DNA of 7,743 nucleotides from Campylobacterales bacterium. Lineage in GTDB: Bacteria > Campylobacterota > Campylobacteria > Campylobacterales > Thiovulaceae. The stretch spans positions 3,745 to 11,487 of the forward strand of contig DTUW01000023.1 of assembly GCA_012963895.1 (NCBI GenBank). The letters are read 5' to 3'. The notes below the pieces were generated by a model. The model was given only the letters and a program-made list of their open reading frames with translations. It did not search any database and was not told where the DNA came from. The first letter of the stretch is position 1, and each line of letters opens with the position of its first letter. A program made the translations under genes and the position numbers. Positions 1-6,484 of the stretch are shown here, piece by piece.

Positions 1-72
1 TGTGATATTGGTCTCTTGTGTAATATTAGTTTCACTTGTAATATTCATCTCTTGTGAAGTATTCAGCTCGGA
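1..72 (-). repeat. 18-bp degenerate tandem repeat encoding Glu-X-Asn-Ile-Thr units
   Basis: Four consecutive 18-bp units begin at 1, 19, 37 and 55 on the plus strand, with the core tgtaatatt followed by a variable triplet and ctcttg. The array probably continues beyond the left edge. On the coding strand each unit gives a six-residue block such as SETNIT or QETNIT. The unit at 55-72 is the most degenerate. The length is a multiple of three, so copy-number change would lengthen or shorten the protein without a frameshift. Confidence 0.8.
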
Positions 73-2400
73 ACTATTTTCGTCTATCTCTTCTGCGACT
101 TGTGAAGTTTGGAACTGGACAAATTTGGTAACTACTTTGCTACTATTTCCAACCTTATCGATAGCGACAGCCTTGATTGTAGTTGTCTTATAGATGGAGA
201 AAGGACTACTATATTCCAGCGAATTGCGATTAGGTGTAGCTCCATCGAGAGAGTAAAAGATGGTGCTATTAGGGTCGTCGGTTGTAATTGAGATAGAGGC
301 GATACTATCGAGAGAGACCCAATTCACTTGGATAGTTGGCTCTGTTGGAGGGGTGGTGTCTTTATAGAAAGAGATACTATTTACACTCGAATTGAATTCC
401 CCATTAAATGCTACCACTGAAAGGGTATGCCAACCATCTTCTAAATTGGAAACATCAACCCCTTTGGATAGGTTGCTCTCGTGAGAATAGTTTCCATTAT
501 CTATTTTGTAATAGTAGATAGGTTCAGCCCCACCATTTACAATCGTTACCCCTATCTCTTGAACTGAGCCATTTATACTACTATTGTCATCAATCGATAA
601 AACAACCCCTATTGCATTTGCTCCATTTGCTCCGTTGATGTCATATCTCGCCCTAATCTCTCCTATCTCTGAGTGGTTACCAACTTTGTCATATGCTATA
701 TATTTGAATATCTTCTCATTAGTCGAAAGATGTAAGGTGATATTTCCATCTTTTGAAAGTTGTAGAGAGTTTCTATTAGGAGTATCTCCGTTGGTGGTAT
801 AGTAGATAGCCACCTCATCGGGGGTTTCGTTTTCAATAGTCGAGAGGGATATTTCTAATTGGTTATTCACACAAACATAGACCCCATCAACAATAGGGCA
901 GTCTTCTGAAAACTTAGGTTGTCCAAACTTAGGAGCTACCTCATCAATCACAATAGTTTTTACTCCAATAGGAGAGCTATTATTAGCCTCATCGACTGCT
1001 ATATATTTTAGGATTGTGGAAGAGGAGACCAAAATATCTCCTGTTGAAGATGTGTAAATATTTGGAGTTTTCCCCTCCTTTTCCCAATAGACCTTAGGGG
1101 TAGGGGTGTAGTTATCAGAAGATGAGAAGTGAAATTTTTGAGGTAGAGGATAGATATATTTCCCTTGATAGTATGCTGAACTATTGCTATCCAACTCTCC
1201 GTTACCATCAAATATCTTAGGAGTGGTTGGAGGAACTCTATCAATTGAGATATTCAATTCAGCCACTGAACCGATATTTCCAAGAGCATCATAAGAGATA
1301 ACTTTTACCAATTTACTATCTGTAATAGAGATAGGTTTAGAATAGATATATCCAAAGTTCTTAGATGGAGTATCTCCGTCCAATGTATATCTAATAGTGG
1401 AGTTGGATTCATTTGTAGATAGGAGTAGTTCTATATTGTTAGGGTAGATATTTCTCTCTCCGATTTTGGTATTGTCTATATATCCAGTTACAACTGGCGG
1501 GGTATTGTCTATTGTAAATTTGAAGATAGTTGGGGCTGTTTGGGTGTTATTTAGCTCGTCTCTACCTTGAATATAGATGGTGTGGTTTCCATCTGATAGC
1601 TTGGATATATCTATCTTTTCCGATGAGGTTACATATTCGGAGTAACCGCCTCCATCAATTCTATATCTGTAATATGCCAACTTTGGAGCGGTAATTTCGA
1701 GGGTTGGAATAATGGTATCAGCCCCGTTTTTACTACTTGTAGCGATGGTAGCTCCATATTCTACATTCTTTACTTTTGCTATATTTCCTATGTAATTGAC
1801 ATCTACATATTTTGCGATTTCACCGCTCCAATTCCCAGCACTATCTACCCCTCGAAATTTGAGAGTTTTTGGTAGATAGAGTTTAAATGGATTACTATAT
1901 TTGGTCGAATTGGTATCGACATTAGAGCCGTCTATGGTGTAATATATAGTTACTCCACTTTCAGGAGATGAGAGAGTTATCTCAACCTCTCCATTTTCCA
2001 AAACTTGCGAGGAGTAGGAGACAGCAGGAGGAGTCCAATCGACTACAATTTTTCCAAAAGTTTTATCAACTCCAACATCTCCATTTTCCAGAACTGGCAA
2101 AATATGGAAATAGAATTCCCCCTCTTCACTTATAGGGATAGTGAGAGAATTTGTAGAAGCTGAAACCTCATTAGCTGAGTTGTCATCTTCTAAATTTGAA
2201 GTGGTATTTTTATCAAATTTCCAAAGGTATTTACCTAGCTTCTCCCCATCTCCAACTGATGGAGTTGTCCATGCAATAGTGATAGACTTCTGATTAGAAG
2301 CAACTCCTATTGTGTGAGTTGGAGAAGATATATCAAACTCTCCAATTGCCCCAAAAACTATTTGAGTGATTACTAAAATATAGAATATCAATCTTTGCAA
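1..2400 (-). CDS. Secreted multi-domain surface protein rich in bacterial N-glycosylation sequons (3' end outside window)
   Basis: An uninterrupted frame of 800 codons runs off the left edge, so the C-terminus is unknown. The start is TTG at 2400, with TAGGAG seven nt upstream. No in-frame ATG occurs before residue 785, which excludes a normal ATG start. Residues 1-20 (MQRLIFYILVITQIVFGAIG) look like a signal peptide. Residues 25-119 resemble an FnIII domain. Five units resemble the CHB_HEX_C family (pattern YYTxDGxTP...KxIAxDxxGNxS), near residues 137-200, 323-387, 421-486, 512-583 and 691-762. Two other Ig-like modules lie at 205-300 and 601-680, and TPP linkers join several domains. The only cysteines are C501 and C510, a possible disulfide. 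Seventeen D/E-X-N-X-S/T sequons are spread along the chain. The likely location is the cell surface or outside the cell, in adhesion or as a structural stalk; this role is inferred. No catalytic domain was seen. The gene follows the helicase gene after 33 nt. Confidence 0.9.
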   Translation of the reverse strand, partial: MQRLIFYILVITQIVFGAIGEFDISSPTHTIGVASNQKSITIAWTTPSVGDGEKLGKYLWKFDKNTTSNLEDDNSANEVSASTNSLTIPISEEGEFYFHILPVLENGDVGVDKTFGKIVVDWTPPAVSYSSQVLENGEVEITLSSPESGVTIYYTIDGSNVDTNSTKYSNPFKLYLPKTLKFRGVDSAGNWSGEIAKYVDVNYIGNIAKVKNVEYGATIATSSKNGADTIIPTLEITAPKLAYYRYRIDGGGYSEYVTSSEKIDISKLSDGNHTIYIQGRDELNNTQTAPTIFKFTIDNTPPVVTGYIDNTKIGERNIYPNNIELLLSTNESNSTIRYTLDGDTPSKNFGYIYSKPISITDSKLVKVISYDALGNIGSVAELNISIDRVPPTTPKIFDGNGELDSNSSAYYQGKYIYPLPQKFHFSSSDNYTPTPKVYWEKEGKTPNIYTSSTGDILVSSSTILKYIAVDEANNSSPIGVKTIVIDEVAPKFGQPKFSEDCPIVDGVYVCVNNQLEISLSTIENETPDEVAIYYTTNGDTPNRNSLQLSKDGNITLHLSTNEKIFKYIAYDKVGNHSEIGEIRARYDINGANGANAIGVVLSIDDNSSINGSVQEIGVTIVNGGAEPIYYYKIDNGNYSHESNLSKGVDVSNLEDGWHTLSVVAFNGEFNSSVNSISFYKDTTPPTEPTIQVNWVSLDSIASISITTDDPNSTIFYSLDGATPNRNSLEYSSPFSIYKTTTIKAVAIDKVGNSSKVVTKFVQFQTSQVAEEIDENSSELNTSQEMNITSETNITQETNIT

Positions 2401-2407
2401 TACCAAA

Positions 2408-2413
2408 CTCCTA
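2408..2413 (-). promoter_or_regulatory. Ribosome binding site of the TTG-started surface protein
   Basis: The minus strand reads TAGGAG, seven nt before the TTG at 2400. It is the strongest Shine-Dalgarno sequence in the window. It decides the start, because a second in-frame TTG two codons upstream would be only about one nt from it. Confidence 0.75.
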
Positions 2414-2421
2414 ATATGACT

Positions 2422-2427
2422 ACTATA
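2422..2427 (-). promoter_or_regulatory. Possible -10 element (TATAGT) before the surface protein gene
   Basis: The minus strand reads TATAGT in the 33-nt gap after the helicase stop codon. A TTGCAG sequence about 21 nt further upstream, inside the helicase gene, is badly spaced for a -35 box. If used, transcription would start about 15 nt before the TTG. AT-rich DNA gives such hexamers by chance, so read-through from the helicase promoter is equally possible. Confidence 0.25.
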
Positions 2428-2433
2428 TAATCA

Positions 2434-4653
2434 TTATTCCATAAATTTCTGCAAAGTGCTAATAACATCATTGTGATTATTGTTCTTAGCATATTCAAAA
2501 ATTGGAGTAATATCTAAGTTGCTATTTTCTTCTAATAGTATCTGTATCATTGCAATAAGTAGATTTTTAACTTTCAAGGCTCTATCATGAACTTGCTGTC
2601 TAAAATGTGGAGATGACCATTTGCCAGTTGAAATATTGTGAGGCTTGTCAAATATATCTATATCTTTCTCATTGTAGTTTTTTAGAATTCTTTTGATTGA
2701 TGTTGTATCGAAGTTATCGATATTGTTTAGCAGTTCCTTGTTTGTGGTTGTGTTATCGGTTACTGTTTCTGTTGTGTCTTCTTTTTCTATGTTTCCATAT
2801 ATGTAAATTCTAGCCTGTTTGTAATCTAATTCATCAGCCATCTTTTTTATTACATCTATCTTTTGTAATTTCTTTGCATGTTTGAATAGTCTTTGTTTCA
2901 TATTCGGATTAGATTTATCGCTAAAAACATTTTTATAAAGTTGTTCGAAATATTGCTTTTCATCTAATCTCTCTCTATTTTTCTTAATCGGTTGTAAGTT
3001 AGTTGATATTGGTTGCTGTTTATATTGTTGATTTCGTTGTATATCGTTGGAAGATTTACTTTTTACATCTCTCTTTTTCCTTTGTTTAACTATTCCTAAT
3101 AGTTCCCAAATACGATGGTAATCATTTTCAACAATATACAGATTCTTCTTACTACGAGTAATAGCTAAATAGAGAGCATTGATATACATTGTTGAAGGGA
3201 TATATTGTGAGCGGTTAATAGTTTGGTCAAATACTTTTTTATTTGCAGACACAAAATTGAACAATACAACATTATCATATTCCAAACCCTGCACATCTTG
3301 GATAGTCAATATATTAGGGGTATCTAATATCTTATGTTCAAAAAATATTTTTGCTTCCATTTTCATTCTTTTGTCAAAAGCTATAATCACAATGTTTTTT
3401 TTATGTTGAATCTCTTTTTTAATTTCATTTACTTTATCTCTTTTGAAAAAATAGATATTTCCAGGTTTATCAGATATTGAATTTATTGAAATACTTGTCT
3501 CTTTATCTGTTAAATTAAATCGTGATTGTTTAATGTCAAGTAACTTATTAGCAACATCAACTATCTTAGTGGGTATTCTATAACTGTTTTCAAAGACAAT
3601 AACACTATCTTCATCTTTCCCAATTTGAAATAAGTTTTTAATCTTTGTCCAAGAGAAAAAAGTCAAATTGACCATTTGATGGGTATCACCTGATAGAATA
3701 TAGTATTCGCCAAGTTCTGTTAAAAATTTGATTTGAGCAGTTGTAAAATTTTGAACATCGTCAATAATAACTAAATGAAAACGGTTCTGAGTTTGGGCAA
3801 TATTTAGTTTAGAAGATATATAGATATTTTGGTCTATTAATCTGTTTTTATCTAAGTATTCAAGGTATTTTTCAAATACATCATAAACATGATTTCTATT
3901 TGATTTTGGGAATACCGCCTCATTTTTTCCAAGTTTCAAATATTCATCTCTTGATAGATAAGGTTTATTATGGACTGCTGTAATTACTCCGTGAAACTCT
4001 TCATAATACTTTTCAATATCTTTATCTTTCAACTTGTATCTAAATGCGAAATCTTGAAACTTACGAAAATCTACATAGTTGGATATATTGATGAGGTCGT
4101 TAAAAGTTTGAAATTTGATACGACTATTATATGGACATTGCAATGACCTATATTGTTCTTGGACACTTTTAATAAGATTTTTTGAATGAGACACATAAAT
4201 AATTTTCTTATGCAATTTAGCAAAATTACATATTTGATTTATTAAAGCCTGAGTTTTACCGCAACCTGTGCAACCTTTTAGAATTGTGCTTCTATTTTGG
4301 TGTGTAAGCTGTGAAAGTTTTTTATTATCCCCATTATCTTTATGTTGAGTTTGCGGTGTTTTATTCGGTTTGGGGATATAGAACTCACTTTCATTAATAG
4401 GTTTTCCTCTTAAAAACTTAGAGATTGAGTAGTTATGTTTTTCAATATATTCTAATACTAATATTACTTTTCGTTGTTTATGGTGGAACTTGAAAAGTAT
4501 TCTATTACTTTTATCAACTTTAATCCTGCTAAATTTACCATTGATAATTTTCACATTTTGGAAATATCCATTAGTCAACTGTTTAAGGGTTTTTTGTAAA
4601 ATCGGTAAATCCTTAGGAAAGTCTTTATGAAATAAAAGTTGGTATTTAGCCAT
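2434..4653 (-). CDS. Superfamily 1 (UvrD/Rep-like) helicase with N-terminal RelE/ParE-like domain
   Basis: This is a 739-residue cytoplasmic protein predicted to be an ATP-driven DNA or RNA helicase or translocase. Helicase motifs appear in order: Q-motif-like LTHQ at 116-119, motif I GCTGCGKT at 127-134, Ia near 151-160, motif II VIIDDVQN at 295-302, motif III LSGDTHQM at 320-327, motif IV SYRIP at 357-361, motif V around 448-465 with QGLEYD, and motif VI YLAITRSKKNL at 495-505. Residues 1-85 match the RelE/ParE layout: YQLLFHKDFPKDL, then GKFSRIK, RILFKF, KVILVLEYIEKHNY. After 520 comes a Lys/Gln/Asn-rich linker, then helical segments near 585-620 and 680-739, the last faintly ankyrin-like. 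ATG at 4653 is supported by AAAAGG six nt upstream. UvrD and Rep lack such an N-terminal domain. Sampled stretches are about 22-30% GC, against 35-38% in neighbouring genes. No antitoxin or nuclease partner lies nearby, so the biological role is unknown. Confidence 0.93.
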   Translation of the reverse strand: MAKYQLLFHKDFPKDLPILQKTLKQLTNGYFQNVKIINGKFSRIKVDKSNRILFKFHHKQRKVILVLEYIEKHNYSISKFLRGKPINESEFYIPKPNKTPQTQHKDNGDNKKLSQLTHQNRSTILKGCTGCGKTQALINQICNFAKLHKKIIYVSHSKNLIKSVQEQYRSLQCPYNSRIKFQTFNDLINISNYVDFRKFQDFAFRYKLKDKDIEKYYEEFHGVITAVHNKPYLSRDEYLKLGKNEAVFPKSNRNHVYDVFEKYLEYLDKNRLIDQNIYISSKLNIAQTQNRFHLVIIDDVQNFTTAQIKFLTELGEYYILSGDTHQMVNLTFFSWTKIKNLFQIGKDEDSVIVFENSYRIPTKIVDVANKLLDIKQSRFNLTDKETSISINSISDKPGNIYFFKRDKVNEIKKEIQHKKNIVIIAFDKRMKMEAKIFFEHKILDTPNILTIQDVQGLEYDNVVLFNFVSANKKVFDQTINRSQYIPSTMYINALYLAITRSKKNLYIVENDYHRIWELLGIVKQRKKRDVKSKSSNDIQRNQQYKQQPISTNLQPIKKNRERLDEKQYFEQLYKNVFSDKSNPNMKQRLFKHAKKLQKIDVIKKMADELDYKQARIYIYGNIEKEDTTETVTDNTTTNKELLNNIDNFDTTSIKRILKNYNEKDIDIFDKPHNISTGKWSSPHFRQQVHDRALKVKNLLIAMIQILLEENSNLDITPIFEYAKNNNHNDVISTLQKFME

Positions 4654-4659
4654 TAAATG

Positions 4660-4665
4660 CCTTTT
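4660..4665 (-). promoter_or_regulatory. Ribosome binding site of the helicase gene
   Basis: The minus strand reads AAAAGG, six nt before the ATG at 4653. This supports that start. Confidence 0.6.
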
Positions 4666-4698
4666 GGAAATATGATTTATAAAATAAAAATTAAAAAT

Positions 4699-4704
4699 AT
4701 TATA
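4699..4704 (-). promoter_or_regulatory. Promoter -10 element (TATAAT) of the helicase gene
   Basis: The minus strand reads a perfect TATAAT within AAGTATAATATT. It would give a leader of roughly 40 nt before the ATG. No TTGACA-like -35 box is seen 16-19 nt upstream. Weak -35 boxes are usual for Campylobacterota housekeeping promoters. The rest of the 171-nt gap, 4705-4798, shows nothing I can identify. Confidence 0.55.
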
Positions 4705-4798
4705 CTTGATAACTATTTAAGAGGTTGAAATGTTATGAGAAGATTAGAGAGGGATAGTCAGATTTATAATGAGGATTAGAAAGAGTTGCTATTTAGAG

Positions 4799-4817
4799 GG
4801 TGGAGTAAAACTCCACC
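4799..4817 (-). terminator. Stem-loop after the lipoprotein gene, possible terminator
   Basis: GGTGGAG and CTCCACC form a perfect 7-bp stem around TAAAA, or 8 bp with a three-base loop. It lies seven nt beyond the TAA of the lipoprotein gene. The position suits a transcription terminator. However, neither strand has a run of T after the stem, so it may instead be an mRNA-stabilising hairpin. Confidence 0.5.
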
Positions 4818-4824
4818 ATCAATA

Positions 4825-6405
4825 TTAATGTTCCTCTATGAAACTACCCATAGCGATTTTTCCGCCAATTTCTAATCTATCAACAACTTTATAAGTTGTT
4901 AAATCAACTTTGACAAAAGCACCTTCCTCGGTTAAGAACATATAGAAATATCGCCCATCTTCTGAAAAATGATATTTAGGGTGGGATTGAGTTTGAACCT
5001 TGCCTATTTTATCTTTTGGCAACTTGCTAACTTCAACATCTGCAATTTTTGTATCGTTGTAAGTGTCCATAATCGTGATAAAGCTATCTTTATGGTTGAT
5101 GACAATAGCAATATCACCAGCTCTACTATGTTCCATTTCAGCAGTGTGTCCTGCACCTTTACCAGCTTGTAAAGTTTTAATTATCTTCATTGGAGAAGTA
5201 GAATAATCGATTACGAATAGAGTTCCTTCGTCTGAACCAACATATATTTTTTGAGTTCTTTTAATAAAATTGAGGTGATGAACTCCCATCTCATTCTTAG
5301 ATAAGCCATCTTTTTTGATTTCTAAATTTTCAAGGATAGATAATCCTTTATTTGGTTCGAAATACAATTTTAGGACAGATGGATAAGCACTATCAGACCC
5401 CTCAGCTGTTGCATAGAAAATAGGGAAGTATCGTCCATTTTTGTTATGTCCTTTCATTCCATGAACATCAGGCGGTATAAGATTATGGACAGGTGAAGGT
5501 GTATCAATTTCATTAATCTTTTCAGCACTATATTCATCTCCATTATTCACCAATTTATAAGTAGTAATTTTCATAGCCTGTCTATCTATAACTACAAAGT
5601 GTTCATCATCTAACCAGTGAGGGTGTCCAGATGCAAGTGTTCCACTTGATACATAACTATGCCCACTTGTGGTTGGGTATGTAACCTCATCACGACCAGC
5701 AACGGCTAATAGTTTATCAGTGCGACCATCAATAATGGCTACCATTGGTTTGTCCGTTCCTGAAACTGATACTAAACCAGTATGTTTATTTATATCCATA
5801 CTTCTTGGGTGGAATGGAATATCAATAGTGTTAATAATTGAGTTTGTAGAGCTATCAATAACATCAATAGCATCACTTCCTCTATTATCTACATATAATT
5901 TTTTATTTTTGGAGTGACCTTGACCTTTTATCTTGATAACCTCAGCTGCATAGCTCTTTTCATGTCCTGTATAGATTTCATCTATTAGTTTCATGTTCTC
6001 AACATCAACTACAACAATTCTATTATTTTCTTTATCTCCAAAATAGGCGGTAGTCTTTTTTATTTCCCTTTGACCGTATCGTTTATCCCGGTCGTCTCGA
6101 TCATTGTTTTCATATCTATTGTCTCGGTCATTGTTTCCATATCTGTTGTCTCGGTCATTGTTTCCATATCTGTTGTCTCGGTCATTGTTTCCATGTTGTT
6201 TGTATTCATTCTGGTCATTTTGAGAACTAATATTCTTACTATTTCCAGTTCCAGAACTAATATTCTGACTATTGCCATTGTAAGACATACTAGCACTAGT
6301 AGTGTTGCCACTACCATCATTATTATCACTGGTATCGTCTATATTACAGCCCTGTAATATCATGAGAGCAATGATGGATATTGTAGCTTGTTTATAAAAC
6401 TTCAT
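4825..6405 (-). CDS. Lipoprotein with Asn/Asp/Arg repeat linker and His-rich YVTN-type beta-propeller
   Basis: A 526-residue exported lipoprotein. Residues 1-20 (MKFYKQATISIIALMILQGC) are a lipoprotein signal peptide; LQGC is the lipobox and C20 the lipidated residue. ATG at 6405 is chosen because AAAAGGA lies five nt upstream and the signal peptide starts there. An ATG 16 codons further upstream would spoil both. Residues 21-71 are a Ser/Asn/Gly linker. Residues 72-110 repeat GNNDRDNRY. From about 118 to the end are seven or eight propeller blades with strands such as NRIVVVDVENMKLID, DAIDVIDSSTNSI and GTLFVIDYSTS. His motifs recur at blade starts: FHP 198-200, GHPH 260-263, DVHGMKGH 313-320, GVHH 374-377, GAGH 417-420, QSHPKYH 473-479. 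They suggest a metal site, as in AztD-type zinc chaperones or copper propellers, but no family is assigned. It should be anchored in the periplasm or outer membrane. It has its own palindrome-bearing upstream region and a stem-loop behind it, so it is probably a single-gene unit. Confidence 0.9.
   Translation of the reverse strand: MKFYKQATISIIALMILQGCNIDDTSDNNDGSGNTTSASMSYNGNSQNISSGTGNSKNISSQNDQNEYKQHGNNDRDNRYGNNDRDNRYGNNDRDNRYENNDRDDRDKRYGQREIKKTTAYFGDKENNRIVVVDVENMKLIDEIYTGHEKSYAAEVIKIKGQGHSKNKKLYVDNRGSDAIDVIDSSTNSIINTIDIPFHPRSMDINKHTGLVSVSGTDKPMVAIIDGRTDKLLAVAGRDEVTYPTTSGHSYVSSGTLASGHPHWLDDEHFVVIDRQAMKITTYKLVNNGDEYSAEKINEIDTPSPVHNLIPPDVHGMKGHNKNGRYFPIFYATAEGSDSAYPSVLKLYFEPNKGLSILENLEIKKDGLSKNEMGVHHLNFIKRTQKIYVGSDEGTLFVIDYSTSPMKIIKTLQAGKGAGHTAEMEHSRAGDIAIVINHKDSFITIMDTYNDTKIADVEVSKLPKDKIGKVQTQSHPKYHFSEDGRYFYMFLTEEGAFVKVDLTTYKVVDRLEIGGKIAMGSFIEEH
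6097..6194 (-). repeat. 27-bp in-frame tandem repeat in the lipoprotein gene
   Basis: Units start at 6097 (degenerate), 6124, 6151 and 6178 (partial). The copies at 6124-6150 and 6151-6177 are identical. Each unit encodes nine residues of the type GNNDRDNRY. A further degenerate half unit lies at about 6070-6096. Identical neighbouring copies indicate recent duplication, and copy number may vary between strains. Confidence 0.9.
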
Positions 6406-6410
6406 TATTA

Positions 6411-6417
6411 TCCTTTT
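6411..6417 (-). promoter_or_regulatory. Ribosome binding site of the lipoprotein gene
   Basis: The minus strand reads AAAAGGA, five nt before ATG at 6405. It selects this start over the upstream in-frame ATG at 6453. Confidence 0.7.
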
Positions 6418-6428
6418 CAATTTTGAAT

Positions 6429-6446
6429 ATACGATATATATCGTAT
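6429..6446. promoter_or_regulatory. Perfect 18-bp palindrome, probable operator of the lipoprotein gene
   Basis: ATACGATATATATCGTAT equals its own reverse complement. It lies 24-41 nt upstream of the lipoprotein ATG, where a core promoter is expected; TATATT overlaps its downstream edge as a possible -10. The size and symmetry suit a dimeric repressor. It does not match the FNR, Fur or NikR consensus as I know them, so the regulator is unknown. Confidence 0.5.
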
Positions 6447-6484
6447 CAATCACATTATTATTTAAAGAATGTATGTAGTATCTA

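Noticed and set aside
2..802. Plus-strand frames at 2-193, 109-291 and 584-802
   Set aside because: They are antisense to the surface protein gene, are hydrophobic or low-complexity, and have no ribosome binding site.
1008..1244. 78-codon minus-strand frame
   Set aside because: It lies in another frame inside the continuous surface protein gene, which has a signal peptide, domain repeats and no stops. It is a shadow.
2434..4653. Complete multi-gene anti-phage system around the helicase
   Set aside because: The neighbours are a lipoprotein and a surface protein. No nuclease, methylase, protease or antitoxin is visible in the window.
6097..6194. CRISPR-like array
   Set aside because: The 27-bp units abut without unique spacers and stay in frame within a coding gene.
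6205..6310. N-glycosylation sites in the lipoprotein linker (NTT, NIS)
   Set aside because: They are plain N-X-S/T without an acidic residue at -2, so they do not fit the Campylobacter-type sequon.
6060..6357. Frames of 89 and 95 codons on either strand with internal repeats
   Set aside because: Their repeats are the 27-bp repeat of the lipoprotein gene read in wrong frames. They are periodic artefacts.
6423..6449. FNR/CRP-type box formed by TTGA and TCAA around the palindrome
   Set aside because: The half-sites are not centred on the palindrome and the spacing does not fit TTGAT-N4-ATCAA.
6406..6453. Upstream ATG extending the lipoprotein by 16 residues
   Set aside because: It would place charged residues before the signal peptide, run through the palindrome, and ignore the AAAAGGA site before 6405.
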